The notes: generated by a model from the letters alone, not told the origin. A DNA stretch of 64,000 nt from Actinomycetota bacterium (GCA_005884115.1 VAXW01000005.1:186001-250000); one strand, 5' to 3'. Counted from the stretch's first letter, positions 50,190-58,932 are shown. Program-made: numbers and translations.

Positions 50190-50417
50190 TCAGGTATTTA
50201 TCCAGGGGTCCAGGAGCGCTGTGTGCGCATCGTCACGCTGCACGCCTTCCAGCAGCGCCTCCTCGCGCCAGCGATCCTCGCTCGCCGTGTCCGCGGGCGC
50301 CGGCGCCAGCACTGCGGTCGCCCGGATGAAGCGGCCGACCGCAGCCATGATCGCCGCCGCCTCCTCGGGGGTCGGCGTCGGCTTGATCGCGTGAGCTGTA
50401 GCGCACGAAGGCGTCAT
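50190..50417 (-). CDS. Small ORF resembling acyl-CoA carboxylase epsilon subunit (tentative)
   Basis: A 75-residue frame from ATG 50417 whose core, TPTPEEAAAIMAAVGRFIRA, is like the PTPEE(x)AA helix of actinobacterial acyl-CoA carboxylase epsilon subunits, and whose end (DRWREEALLEGVQRDD, then PWINT) has a Trp-bearing tail as those proteins do. No Shine-Dalgarno site is visible and the frame extends upstream to 50810 in non-conserved sequence, across the regulator gene. If real, it would lie between the two carboxylase subunit genes but 3 kb from either. An alternative is a chance frame in GC-rich DNA. Confidence 0.35.
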   Translation of the reverse strand: MTPSCATAHAIKPTPTPEEAAAIMAAVGRFIRATAVLAPAPADTASEDRWREEALLEGVQRDDAHTALLDPWINT

Positions 50418-50600
50418 CGGGCGCCGTGCGGCCGGCGAGGGCGTGATCGCGAGAGCTGCGGCAGAGGCCGAGAGAGCTGCGGCACACGCGGATTGTGACG
50501 ACTCGGCGGCTGGCGGCGGCGTTTGGGCGGGCGTCTCTAGCCTCGCGTCCACGGGCTGGCGGGCGTGTGTTCGGAACAGTGATACACTCGCCCGGCCCAG
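50418..50600. promoter_or_regulatory. Upstream region of the GntR/GMC oxidoreductase operon
   Basis: It contains repeated GAGAGCTGCGGCA copies near 50451-50485 and, next to the regulator, an extended -10-like TGATACACT at 50580-50588. The ATG at 50601 is only 12 bases beyond, with no Shine-Dalgarno sequence, so the mRNA may be leaderless. GTGT and ACAC arms flank the -10 element and could serve as a regulator site. Confidence 0.35.
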
Positions 50601-51290
50601 ATGCCGATCCCGAATGCGCCGCTCTCGCGCACCTCGGTGCCCGACCAGGTCTTCGCGCTGCTGCGCGAGGCAATCCTCTCCGGCCGCTACCGGCCGGGTG
50701 AGCGGCTGCCGCCGCAGCGCGCGCTGGCCGCTGAGCTCGCCGTCAACATGGCGTCGATCCGCGAGGCGCTCAAGCGCCTGCAGCAGCTGCGGCTGGTAGA
50801 GGTCAGGCACGGAGACGCCACCCGTGTGCTCGACTGGCGCCGCTCGGGCGGCTTGGAGGCGCTGGTGCTCGCTGACGGGTTCGACCCTTCGTTCGCGCGC
50901 GACCTCTTCGAGGCACGCCGTCTGCTGCTCGTCGAGGCTGCGCGTCTTGCAGCCGAGCGCCGCTCTGAGGAGCAGGCGCGGTCCCTGCGCGAGCTCGCAG
51001 GCTCCTTCGCGGCCGCCGGCGACGACGGCGCGGCGCTGATGGCCGACTGGGCCTTCATGGCGGCGCTCGTCGAGGCGGCCGGCAACCTGATCTTTCAGCT
51101 GATCATGAACTCGGTCCGCGAGCTCTACCTGCCGCGCGCCGACGCGTTCACGGCGCTCGTCGCAGGGCGAGCGCGCCTGGCGCCGCTGTACGTGCGCGCC
51201 GCCGATGCCGTGGCGGCCCGCGACGCCGACGACGCGGCGACGGCGATCGCGCAGCTCAGCGAAGCCCAGGGCGGGAGCGTGCTTGGATGA
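50601..51290 (+). CDS. GntR-family transcriptional regulator, FadR subfamily
   Basis: A 229-residue regulator. The N-terminal winged helix is DQVFALLREAILSGRYRPGE, then RLPPQRALAAELAVNMASIR and EALKRLQQLRLVEVRHGD. The helical ligand-binding FCD-like domain follows (ARDLFEARRLLLVEAARLAA, ADWAFMAALVEAAGN). FadR-type regulators respond to fatty acyl-CoAs or small carboxylates. The stop overlaps the next small gene as ATGA, so it is the first gene of a four-gene operon ending with two small proteins around a GMC oxidoreductase, which is its likely target. Confidence 0.88.
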   Translation: MPIPNAPLSRTSVPDQVFALLREAILSGRYRPGERLPPQRALAAELAVNMASIREALKRLQQLRLVEVRHGDATRVLDWRRSGGLEALVLADGFDPSFARDLFEARRLLLVEAARLAAERRSEEQARSLRELAGSFAAAGDDGAALMADWAFMAALVEAAGNLIFQLIMNSVRELYLPRADAFTALVAGRARLAPLYVRAADAVAARDADDAATAIAQLSEAQGGSVLG

Positions 51291-51544
51291 GCGCGGAGCT
51301 CGAGCGCTTCATCGCCGCGGCGCCGCTTCCACAGAGGCTCGGGCTGAGGGTGCTGCTCGCGCTCGCAAGCCGTCCGCGGGGGATGGCGCTGCTAGCGCGC
51401 TTCCCGCTCGCACAGCAGGCCGCCTTCTCGACCCTCGCGCTCGGCCGCTACGACGATCCCGCAGTCGGGCGCGCGCTCGGATGGAACGCGGAGCAGGTGG
51501 TCGCCGCCGGGCGCGAGCTGCGACGCTCGGAGGGGCGACCGTGA
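51287..51544 (+). CDS. Small helical protein of the GMC oxidoreductase operon, unknown function
   Basis: An 85-residue protein from ATG 51287. It is predicted almost wholly helical: SAELERFIAAAPLPQRLGLR, VLLALASRPRGMALLARFPL, QQAAFSTLALGRYDDPAVGR and LGWNAEQVVAAGRELRR. No cysteine and no signal peptide. Stop and start overlap on both sides (ATGA with the regulator, GTGA with the oxidoreductase), so it is translated in step with the enzyme. It may be a small partner subunit, in the way gluconate dehydrogenase has a small subunit, but no sequence match supports that. Confidence 0.7.
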   Translation: MSAELERFIAAAPLPQRLGLRVLLALASRPRGMALLARFPLAQQAAFSTLALGRYDDPAVGRALGWNAEQVVAAGRELRRSEGRP

Positions 51545-53076
51545 GCGCCGCAGAGTCCTCGCGCGTGGTCCACGAGGCGGACGTGTGCGTGGTCGGCGCA
51601 GGCGCCGGCGGCGCCGTCGTAGCCGCCGAGCTCGCGGAGGGCGGCGCGCGGGTGGTCCTGCTCGAGCAGGGGCCGCGCCACGACATCGACAAGTTCAGCG
51701 CGCGGCCGCCTGAGATGCTGGGGCGTCTATACCGCGACGGCGGCCAGACTGCCACGCTCGGCTCGCCGCCAATCCTGCTGCCGCTCGGGCGCGGCCTCGG
51801 CGGCACGACGCTCGTGAACTCGGGCACCTGCTTTCGCACGCCGCCCGCGGTGCTCGAACGGTGGGCCGGCGAGTTCGGGCTCGACGTCGACGAGGCGACG
51901 CTCGCGCCGTGCTTCGAGCGCGTCGAAAAGGCGCTGTCGGTGGCCGAGGTCACGCCCGAGCTCGCGGGCGCCAACGCGCTCGTCGCGCGCCGCGGGGCTG
52001 AGCGGCTGGGCTGGTCGCATGGCTACCTGCGGCGCAACGCGCGCGGCTGCGTCGGCTCGGGCGTGTGCGTCTTCGGCTGCCCCACCTCGGCCAAGCAGCA
52101 CACGGGGATCACCTACGTTCCCCGCGCGCAGGCCGCTGGCGCGCAGGTGCTGACGGGCGCTGATGTGCGCAAGGTCCGCGTCGATCGCGGTCGCGCGCAT
52201 GCCGTGGAGGGGCGCCTGCCCGGCGGGCGGCGCCTGGAGGTGCGCGCGCCGCGCGTGGTGATCGCCTGCGGCACGATCCACACGCCCTTGCTGCTGCAGC
52301 GCAGCCGCATACGCGACGCGTCCGGTCAGCGCGGGCGCAACCTCTCGCTGCACCCCGCGACGGCGGCGTTCGCGTTGATGGACGAGGTCGTCGACATGGC
52401 GCGCGGCGTGCCGCAGAGCTTCTACGTCGATGAGTTCGCCTCCGAGGGCATGATGTTCGAGGGCGTCGCCGGGCCGCCCGCGTACGCGGCGATGGCGCTC
52501 CCGCTGACAGGTGCCGCGCACGCGCGCGCCATGTCGCGCTACCGCCACCTGGCGCAGTTCGGCCTGATGGTCTCAGACAGCTCGCGCGGGCACCTGCACG
52601 TGCTGGGCTCGCGGCCGGTGATCCGCTACTCCCTTTCACGGGAGGACCTCGCGAAGTTCCGCGCTGGGCTGGAGCGGCTGCGCCAGCTCTTTCAGGCCGC
52701 GGGAGCGCGCGAGGTCTACCTGCCGCTGCCCGCGGGGGTCACGCCCGCGAGCGCCTGCGCGGACGACCTCAAACTGATGGCCTTCCATCCGCTCGGCACA
52801 GCGCGGGCCGACGCACGAGCTTCCCACGGCGTGACCGACGGCGACCTCGCGGTGCACGGAGTCGAGGGGCTCTACATCGCCGATGGCTCCGTCGTGCCGA
52901 GCGCGCTCGGCGTCAACCCGCAGCTGACGATCATGGCGCTCGCCACCCGGCTCGCCTTCCACCTGCTCGATCGAGAGCCTCCCGGCGGGGCGTCGCGCCC
53001 CGCCCGTGACCGCCGCGACGGCTCCGCCCAAGCTGATGGCAAACCGCGAACACAGGAGCTCACATGTCCTTCCTGA
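51541..53076 (+). CDS. GMC-family FAD-dependent oxidoreductase (alcohol/sterol oxidase-like)
   Basis: A 511-residue flavoprotein. VCVVGAGAGGAVVAAELAEG is the FAD Rossmann motif; PLGRGLGGTTLVNSGTCFRT is the GMC signature. A cysteine set (CVGSGVCVFGCPTSAKQ) recalls the GC-x-GC motif in GMC dehydrogenases of this branch. The C-terminal domain has MAFHPLGTARAD with the active-site His, then LYIADGSVVPSALGVNPQLT, in which the catalytic Asn follows. It probably oxidises a long-chain or cyclic alcohol; the substrate is open. GTG 51541 overlaps the upstream stop. Its last 13 bases overlap the next gene. Confidence 0.87.
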   Translation: MSAAESSRVVHEADVCVVGAGAGGAVVAAELAEGGARVVLLEQGPRHDIDKFSARPPEMLGRLYRDGGQTATLGSPPILLPLGRGLGGTTLVNSGTCFRTPPAVLERWAGEFGLDVDEATLAPCFERVEKALSVAEVTPELAGANALVARRGAERLGWSHGYLRRNARGCVGSGVCVFGCPTSAKQHTGITYVPRAQAAGAQVLTGADVRKVRVDRGRAHAVEGRLPGGRRLEVRAPRVVIACGTIHTPLLLQRSRIRDASGQRGRNLSLHPATAAFALMDEVVDMARGVPQSFYVDEFASEGMMFEGVAGPPAYAAMALPLTGAAHARAMSRYRHLAQFGLMVSDSSRGHLHVLGSRPVIRYSLSREDLAKFRAGLERLRQLFQAAGAREVYLPLPAGVTPASACADDLKLMAFHPLGTARADARASHGVTDGDLAVHGVEGLYIADGSVVPSALGVNPQLTIMALATRLAFHLLDREPPGGASRPARDRRDGSAQADGKPRTQELTCPS

Positions 53077-53399
53077 TCGATCCGCCATGGCTGTACGCGA
53101 CCGGCCGCGCCTACGGGCACCTGATGCCCGAGCGCACCCCGGCCGCTCGCGCGCTGCACTCCGCTACGGCGGGCACCTTCCTCGTCACGAGCATCTCGCT
53201 CTACCTGAACCGCCCCTGGACGCGCGGGATCTGGGAGGCGTGCCGCGCGCAGGACGGCCGCGACTGGATGCTCAACTCGGGCGTCTTCAAGATCGACCAC
53301 CGCCGAGCAGGCTGGCGCGTGCATGCGGCGTCGGCGCTGCTGTTCGCGACCTATCCGTGGTGGCTGTGGCTCGGTGAACGCGCCGCGCGCAAGCGTTAG
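53064..53399 (+). CDS. Small membrane-associated protein following the GMC oxidoreductase, unknown function
   Basis: A 111-residue protein from ATG 53064, with AGGAG just upstream. It opens MSFLIDPPWLYATGRAYGHL and contains ALHSATAGTFLVTSISLYLN, a moderately hydrophobic helix, and a second near HAASALLFATYPWWLWLGER, ending in basic residues. This suggests two membrane passes or a membrane-bound partner. It is the last gene of the GntR operon, coupled by a 13-base overlap. I do not recognise a family. It converges on the carboxyltransferase gene with 27 bases between. Confidence 0.7.
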   Translation: MSFLIDPPWLYATGRAYGHLMPERTPAARALHSATAGTFLVTSISLYLNRPWTRGIWEACRAQDGRDWMLNSGVFKIDHRRAGWRVHAASALLFATYPWWLWLGERAARKR

Positions 53400-53426
53400 C
53401 CCCGCCGCGCTGGGGTCAGACCTCCG

Positions 53427-55067
53427 CTACAGCGGGATGTTGCCGTGCTTTCGCTTGGGGCCTGACTCGCGCTTGCTCTGCAGCGTCTGCAGGGCGACGA
53501 TCAGCTTGGGGCGCGTCTCGTGCGGGACGATCACGTCGTCGATGTACCCGCGCTCGGCGGCGGTGTAGGGGTTGGCGAAGCGCGCCTTGTAGTCCTGCAT
53601 CAGCTTGCCGCGCCGCTCCTCCGGGGTCGGGCTGCCGGCGATGTCGCGGCGGTAGATGATGTTCACCGCGCCCTCCGGTCCCATCACCGCCACCTCTGCG
53701 GTCGGCCAGGCGAAGTTGAAGTCCGCGAGCATGTGCTTTGAGGCCATCACGTCGTATGCGCCGCCGTATGCCTTGCGCGTGATCACCGTGATCTTCGGCA
53801 CGGTGGCCTCGGTGAAGGCGTACAGCAGCTTTGCGCCGTGGCGAATGATCCCGCCCCACTCCTGGCTCGTGCCGGGCAGAAAGCCTGGCACGTCCACGAA
53901 CGTCAGGAGCGGGATGTTGAAGGCGTCGCACGTGCGCACGAATCGCGCCGCCTTCGCGGAGGCGTCGATGTCGAGCACGCCGGCCAGCTGGTTGGGCTGG
54001 TTGCCGACGACGCCCAGCGAGTAGCCGTCGAGGCGCGCAAAGCCGCAGATGATGTTCCGGGCGAAGTGCTCGTGCACCTCGAAGAAGTCGCCGTCGTCGA
54101 CGATCAGGCGCACGGCGTCGCGCATGTCATACGGTTTGTTCGGGTTGTCCGGGACCACCTGATCCAACTCGGGGTCCATTCGCTGCGGGTCGTCGCTCGG
54201 CTGCACGCGCGGCGCCGTCTGCAGGTTGTTCTGGGGCAGGAAGCTGATCAGGTAGCGGCAGTCCTCCAGGCAGCCGTCCTCGTCGTCGGAGGCGAAGTGC
54301 GCGACGCCCGACTTTGTGTTGTGCGACATCGCGCCACCGAGCTCCTCGAAGCCCACCTCCTCGCCGGTGACCGTCTTGATCACGTCGGGACCCGTGATGA
54401 ACATGTGCGAGGTCTCCTTGACCATGAAGACGAAGTCGGTGATCGCCGGCGAGTACACCGCGCCGCCGGCGCACGGGCCCATGATCAAGCTGATCTGCGG
54501 GATCACGCCCGAGCACTTGACGTTGCGCACGAACACGTCGCCGTAGGCGCCCAGCGACACCACACCCTCCTGGATGCGCGCCCCGCCCGAGTCGTTGATG
54601 CCGATGACCGGGCAGCCGATCTTGGCGGCCAGGTCCATCAGCTTGCACATCTTCTCGCCCATGACCTCGCCGAGCGAGCCGCCGAAGACGGTGAAGTCCT
54701 GGCTGAAGACGCACACGCGCCGGCCGTCGATGGTGCCGTGGCCGGTCACGACCGCGTCACCCCAGGGCCGGTTTTTCTGCATGTCGAAGTCGTAGGTGCG
54801 GTGGCGCACGAACGTGTCGAGCTCCTGGAACGAGCCTGGATCCAGCAGCTTCTCCATGCGCTCGCGCGCGGTGTACTTGCCGCGCGCGTGCTGCTTCTCC
54901 TCGGCCTCGGGCGCCGAGTGCAGCGCCGCCTGGCGCAGCTCCTCCAGCTGCGCCAGCTTCTCCTCGTAGGTCTCAGGCGCCTTCTGCCGCGGAGACCGCC
55001 GGTGCCCGCTGCGGGAGCTCGCCAGCAGCGCAGCATCAGCCTGGCGGTCGTGAGAGCTGGCTGACAT
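53427..55067 (-). CDS. Acyl-CoA carboxylase carboxyltransferase beta subunit (propionyl-CoA carboxylase-like)
   Basis: A 546-residue carboxyltransferase of two crotonase domains. The N-terminal half has [77 protein letters not shown] and [15 protein letters not shown]. The C-terminal half has [20 protein letters not shown] and [16 protein letters not shown]. It moves CO2 from biotin to an acyl-CoA; the PccB/AccD5 look suggests propionyl-CoA or a mixed specificity. A leader of about 35 residues precedes the fold, so a later start is possible. Its biotinylated partner is encoded at 43231. Confidence 0.94.
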   Translation of the reverse strand: MSASSHDRQADAALLASSRSGHRRSPRQKAPETYEEKLAQLEELRQAALHSAPEAEEKQHARGKYTARERMEKLLDPGSFQELDTFVRHRTYDFDMQKNRPWGDAVVTGHGTIDGRRVCVFSQDFTVFGGSLGEVMGEKMCKLMDLAAKIGCPVIGINDSGGARIQEGVVSLGAYGDVFVRNVKCSGVIPQISLIMGPCAGGAVYSPAITDFVFMVKETSHMFITGPDVIKTVTGEEVGFEELGGAMSHNTKSGVAHFASDDEDGCLEDCRYLISFLPQNNLQTAPRVQPSDDPQRMDPELDQVVPDNPNKPYDMRDAVRLIVDDGDFFEVHEHFARNIICGFARLDGYSLGVVGNQPNQLAGVLDIDASAKAARFVRTCDAFNIPLLTFVDVPGFLPGTSQEWGGIIRHGAKLLYAFTEATVPKITVITRKAYGGAYDVMASKHMLADFNFAWPTAEVAVMGPEGAVNIIYRRDIAGSPTPEERRGKLMQDYKARFANPYTAAERGYIDDVIVPHETRPKLIVALQTLQSKRESGPKRKHGNIPL

Positions 55068-55144
55068 CGGAGGCGGATGTTATCCGCGCGCCTGCGCTGC
55101 GGTTTCCGCGGCGTCGCCCCCGCCCGCCGCCGCGATGTCCTCGT

Positions 55145-56575
55145 TCAGCCGCGCGAGAAGGGCCGGTGGTGGGCAGCGCCCAGCCTGTCGAGCACCGCCG
55201 TGAGGACCGCTGTGACCTCCTCTGCCCCGCGCTCCGCCGCGTGCTCGCCGTCGCCGGCGCTGCTCTCGAGCGCCTCAGGCTCTTCCGGCGACGTCTCTGC
55301 GCCGGGGGCGTCCGCACTTGACGTCTCGGCGCCGGCGCTTGCGTGCGCGCCCGCGTTTGCCGTCTCGGCCTCGGCGTCGGGGGCGTTCGGACTTGACGTC
55401 TCGGCGCCGGCGCTTGCGTCCGCGCCGGTACGTGACGTCGCGGACTCGGCGTTCGCGATCGCGTTGGCGTTCGCGCCGGCGTCGCTGCTCGACATCTCGG
55501 CGCCAGCGTTCGCGTCCAACGCGTCGGCGTTCGGCGCCTCTGCGTGATGACCCTCTCCCTCGACGGCGGATGCGAGGCCATCGGCACCTGTCGTGCGGGC
55601 GCCTCCAGCGTGCGTGGGCGCCGGCTCCACAGCTACGTCCTGCGAGCCCGGAGCCTCGTCGAGGTGCTCGAGCGCAGGGAGCTCCCCCGATGTGGAGGCG
55701 ACAGGCGCCGCCGAGGCTGCGCCCGCTCCCGGACGCTCGTCGGGCGCCGCGGCCGCGGCCGCGGCGGGCAGGCTCGTCGCGACTTCTGCGTGCCTGCGGC
55801 GACGGCGGAACAGCCAGGCGAAAAGGCGCCGCCGCCGCAAGAGCTCGCGCTCGGCTCCGGCCTCGTGCGAGCCGAGCTCACGCTCATCTGCGCTGGCGGG
55901 CGCTGTGGGGGACTCCAAGGGCGCCCCCGGCGCAGGCTCCGTGCCGCCCGCGAGCCGCTCGCCTTCGGCGGGGGCTGGCTGCTGCTGAAGCTGTGCGCGG
56001 TGCTCGTGCTCGGCGTCATGCTTGTCCTCGTCCTCGCTGCTGCGCTCCGCGTTGACAGCCGCCGCCCAGTGGGCGAGGGCAGTGACGGGCTCGGATGCGA
56101 CGAGGTCCGCGGAGGCCGGCTCGGGCTCGACGTTGTCAGCGGCGGCCGGCTCGGGCGGGGCCGTGTCCGCGGGGCCCGGCTCGGACCCGGCGCCGGCCTC
56201 GGGGCCGGACCCGGCGGAGGCGTCGAGGGCCACGCTGGCCTCGGCCGAGGCGTGGGGCGGGTCGGGCGCGCCCGCAGCCTCGCCGGGTGAGGGCTCAGAG
56301 GCCGGCGCAGGCGTTGACGGGGCCGAGTGCTCGTCGGCGCGCTCCTCGTGCAGGACCGTCAGGGTCACCCTCGTACCCCATCCAGAAGGCTTGATGGCGA
56401 CGCTGCCGCTCGCACCCGCCGTCTCCCACTCGACTCTCTCCTCGGGGTCGACGCGCGTGATCCGGATCTCGCCGAGCTCGCCGAGATGGCGCGCGAGGGA
56501 CGTGGGATCGCTGAGCTCAGCCCAGAGCTCAGGTGGGGACTTGACGAGCGTTCGCTGGACCTCGGAGGTGACCAT
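55145..56575 (-). CDS. SRPBCC-like protein with long Ala/Glu-rich low-complexity tail
   Basis: A 476-residue protein from ATG 56575 (MVTSEVQRTLVKSPPELWAE). Residues 1-80 fit a short START/SRPBCC-type fold (LARHLGELGEIRITRVDPEE, then AIKPSGWGTRVTLTVLHEE). The rest is Ala/Glu/Pro-rich, except one very basic patch, ELLRRRRLFAWLFRRRRRH, and several repeated blocks of the form ANAGAEMSSSDA/ASAGAETSSPNA near residues 385-455. The last 35 residues (EEVTAVLTAVLDRLGAAHH) form a helix. No enzyme function can be assigned. It lies 77 bases upstream of the carboxyltransferase gene and 62 bases downstream of asd, so it may be co-transcribed with both. Confidence 0.65.
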   Translation of the reverse strand: MVTSEVQRTLVKSPPELWAELSDPTSLARHLGELGEIRITRVDPEERVEWETAGASGSVAIKPSGWGTRVTLTVLHEERADEHSAPSTPAPASEPSPGEAAGAPDPPHASAEASVALDASAGSGPEAGAGSEPGPADTAPPEPAAADNVEPEPASADLVASEPVTALAHWAAAVNAERSSEDEDKHDAEHEHRAQLQQQPAPAEGERLAGGTEPAPGAPLESPTAPASADERELGSHEAGAERELLRRRRLFAWLFRRRRRHAEVATSLPAAAAAAAPDERPGAGAASAAPVASTSGELPALEHLDEAPGSQDVAVEPAPTHAGGARTTGADGLASAVEGEGHHAEAPNADALDANAGAEMSSSDAGANANAIANAESATSRTGADASAGAETSSPNAPDAEAETANAGAHASAGAETSSADAPGAETSPEEPEALESSAGDGEHAAERGAEEVTAVLTAVLDRLGAAHHRPFSRG

Positions 56576-56637
56576 GCCCCCAAGTTCGAGCGTCGTCGCG
56601 CTACTCCTCCCGCTCGATGCTGCGGCGACCGACTGCG

Positions 56638-57711
56638 TCAGGCGAGCGAGCGCGCGCTCCCGGCGGCCATCGCTCGTGGCGTGAGCAGACCGCGGGCGTG
56701 CAGCGCCTCGGCGAGCTGGATGGCGTTCGTGGCGGCTCCCTTGCGCAGGTTGTCCGAGACGATCCACATGTCCAGCGCGCGCTCATGCCCGGGATCGCGG
56801 CGGATGCGCCCTACGAAGACGTCGTCCTTACCCTCCGCATCGATCGCGATCGGATACCTGGCAGCGCCCGGATCGTCGATCACCGTCACTCCCGGAGCCG
56901 CCCGCAGGAGCTCACGCGCCCGCTCGGGCGAGAGCGGCGCGCGTGTCTGCACGTTCACGGCCTCGGAGTGCCCGTTGACCACAGGCACGCGAACGCACGT
57001 CGCCGAGATCCGGATCGAGGGATCGCCCAAGATCTTCCTGGTCTCGTTGATCAGCTTGCGCTCCTCGTCGGTGTGGTCGTCGCCGGGCGCAAACGATCCC
57101 GCGTGGGGCAGGGCGTTGAACGCGATCTGGTGCGCATAGGTGGCTGGCGGCGAGATGCTGCGCTCGTGCAGGAGAGCATGGGACTGCTCCAGCAGCTCAT
57201 CGACTGCGCGCCTGCCCGTTCCGGACACCGCCTGGTAGGTGCTTATCACCAGGCGCTCGATCCCCGCCTCGTCGTACAGCGGCTTGAGCGCCACGACCAT
57301 CTGCATCGTCGAGCAGTTCGGGTTGGCGATGATCCCCTGGTGCCAGGCGAGCGCGTCGGCATTGACCTCGCTCACCACCAGCGGCACCTCATCTCTGCCG
57401 CGCCAGCGCGAGGAGTTGTCGATCACGACCGCCCCGCGCTCCACGAACCGCGGCGCCCACTCGCCCGAGGTGGCCCCGCCCGCGGAGAACAGGGCGAGGT
57501 CGAAGTCGCGGATCGCCTCCTCGCTGAGGGCGCGCACCTCAAGAGCGCTCCCCGATCCGGCCGGGTCCTCCAGGCGGCGTCCGGCGGAGCGCTCGGACGC
57601 GAACGGCACTATCTCGCGTGCCGGAAACGATCGCTCGCGCAGGAGGGCAAGCATCAGGGTGCCCACCTGCCCGGTGGCACCCACCACGGCGACGCGATAG
57701 CCCTCGCTCAT
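56638..57711 (-). CDS. asd: Aspartate-semialdehyde dehydrogenase
   Basis: A 357-residue enzyme that reduces aspartyl phosphate to the semialdehyde for lysine, threonine, methionine and diaminopimelate synthesis. VAVVGATGQVGTLMLALLRE binds NADP; ANPNCSTMQMVVALKPL carries the catalytic Cys; STYQAVSGTGRRAVDEL follows, and the catalytic His region is RVPVVNGHSEAVNV. Start ATG 57711 and length fit the family. The C-terminal extension LLTPRAMAAGSARSLA is slightly longer than usual. No aspartokinase gene is adjacent. Confidence 0.97.
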   Translation of the reverse strand: MSEGYRVAVVGATGQVGTLMLALLRERSFPAREIVPFASERSAGRRLEDPAGSGSALEVRALSEEAIRDFDLALFSAGGATSGEWAPRFVERGAVVIDNSSRWRGRDEVPLVVSEVNADALAWHQGIIANPNCSTMQMVVALKPLYDEAGIERLVISTYQAVSGTGRRAVDELLEQSHALLHERSISPPATYAHQIAFNALPHAGSFAPGDDHTDEERKLINETRKILGDPSIRISATCVRVPVVNGHSEAVNVQTRAPLSPERARELLRAAPGVTVIDDPGAARYPIAIDAEGKDDVFVGRIRRDPGHERALDMWIVSDNLRKGAATNAIQLAEALHARGLLTPRAMAAGSARSLA

Positions 57712-57744
57712 CGGCTCAGGGTATCGCGCGATCGCGCACGCCAG

Positions 57745-58245
57745 CTATGGCTTTATGACCATGATCGCGATCGTGACGACGACGAGCGCGCTCAGCAGCG
57801 AGCCCACGCTCCCCAGCCTGCGTACGAGCGCGCGGTACTCCTGGCTCATCACGATCTCGCCGCCGCCGGCCGCCTCGATGTCGCGGGCTGCGAGCAGCTC
57901 GGCGCGTTTGGCCGTCGGGATCATCACGGCGCCGACCAGCCCGCCGATGACGACGACCGCGCCGAGCCCCCACTGCACGAAGAACTCGCTCCAGAGGTGG
58001 TCGTCGCTGGCGAGGAAGATGCCCGCCCCGAGCACGACGAGCAGGCCGAAGTTCGTGAGCGTGCGCTCGATCGTGTACTCCACGCGATGCAGCACCGGCA
58101 GGCTGCGCGGGTCGCGCCGCGCCCCAATCGCGAACATGAGCGGATAGACGAACGTCGCGCCGAAGGCCACCACCACGGCGATCACGTGCAGCGCGAGCAC
58201 GATTTCATAGGCGGATGCGGCGGAGGGCGGGGGGATGAGTCGCAA
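57745..58245 (-). CDS. DUF2269-like integral membrane protein
   Basis: A 166-residue protein with four predicted membrane helices: YEIVLALHVIAVVVAFGATF, TNFGLLVVLGAGIFLAS, FVQWGLGAVVVIGGLVGAVM and LLSALVVVTIAIMVIKP. The first helix holds a His (ALHVIAVV), as in DUF2269 and similar small membrane families. Function unknown. A TTG at 58245, two bases after the TetR stop, is the likely start; no ATG or GTG is available before helix 1. It seems coupled to the TetR gene, so it may be under the same control. Confidence 0.75.
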   Translation of the reverse strand: MRLIPPPSAASAYEIVLALHVIAVVVAFGATFVYPLMFAIGARRDPRSLPVLHRVEYTIERTLTNFGLLVVLGAGIFLASDDHLWSEFFVQWGLGAVVVIGGLVGAVMIPTAKRAELLAARDIEAAGGGEIVMSQEYRALVRRLGSVGSLLSALVVVTIAIMVIKP

Positions 58246-58247
58246 GC

Positions 58248-58910
58248 CTAGAGGTTGCGGTGGCGAGCATCCAGACCCTCGTACAGGAGGTCGAGGATCT
58301 CACCCAGGAGCTGATCCGAGACCGCGCCGGGCTCGGCGAGCGCAGTCATCGCCAAGCCGTTTGCGAGGGCGATGATCGCCATGGCAAGGCGCTCCGCCGG
58401 GTAGCTCAGCGGGACGCCGACGGTGGCGTGGCGCGCCTCGAGGGCTCCGGCCAGCGCTTTGCGCAGCACGCTCTGGCGTCGCGCGAAGCCGGGGCGCAGC
58501 TTGGGATCACGCACGGCAAGCGCCCAGTGCTCGAACAGGAGCATGATGAGATCCCGCTGCTCACGCACCAGGCGAACCAGCCCCTCGCTGACGGCTCCGG
58601 CTGTCGGCGTGTCCGCGGGGGCCGTCTCGGTGACGCGGATCAACTCGAGCGCTCGGCGATCCACGCGCTCCTCCAGCAGCGCAAGGAACAGCTCCTCCTT
58701 GCTCTGGAAATTCCAATAGATGGCGCCGCGGGTGAGTCCGGCCCTCTCGGCGATCGCCTGCAGCGAGGCGCCGGCATAACCGCGCTCGCTGAGCTCTGCG
58801 AGCGCCGCGTCGAGCAGCCGCTGTCGAGCCGTGCCGCGTAGATCCGCGTGGCGGCCGTCGCGGCGCGCCTCCCCTTTGGCCGGGCGAATCTGTGGCGACG
58901 TGCTTGACAC
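58248..58910 (-). CDS. TetR-family transcriptional repressor
   Basis: A 220-residue regulator. The helix-turn-helix is RQRLLDAALAELSERGYAGA, then SLQAIAERAGLTRGAIYWNF and QSKEELFLALLE. The C-terminal domain is helical and hydrophobic enough to bind a small ligand (ERLAMAIIALANGLAMTALA). GTG 58910 is the start, which overlaps the -35 element of the divergent monooxygenase promoter. A perfect 14-bp palindrome lies between the two genes, so it probably represses the monooxygenase and itself. Confidence 0.9.
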   Translation of the reverse strand: MSSTSPQIRPAKGEARRDGRHADLRGTARQRLLDAALAELSERGYAGASLQAIAERAGLTRGAIYWNFQSKEELFLALLEERVDRRALELIRVTETAPADTPTAGAVSEGLVRLVREQRDLIMLLFEHWALAVRDPKLRPGFARRQSVLRKALAGALEARHATVGVPLSYPAERLAMAIIALANGLAMTALAEPGAVSDQLLGEILDLLYEGLDARHRNL

Positions 58911-58932
58911 ACTACATACAGTACTGTATCTA
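58904..58932 (+). promoter_or_regulatory. Promoter and TetR-type operator of the flavin monooxygenase gene
   Basis: A perfect -35 TTGACA at 58904-58909 is followed after 17 bases by TATCTA at 58927-58932. The spacer holds the perfect palindrome ATACAGTACTGTAT (58916-58929), placed where a bound dimer would block RNA polymerase. A further TGTA/TACA pair lies at 58926-58939. AGGAGG at 58964-58969 serves the GTG at 58977. Confidence 0.65.

Noticed and set aside
50190..50810. Full 206-codon version of the epsilon-like frame
   Set aside because: Its first 130 codons are antisense to the GntR regulator and low-complexity; only the last 75 codons look protein-like.
56617..58251. 544-codon plus-strand frame over asd and the DUF2269-like gene
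   Set aside because: It crosses three supported minus-strand genes and shows no domain.
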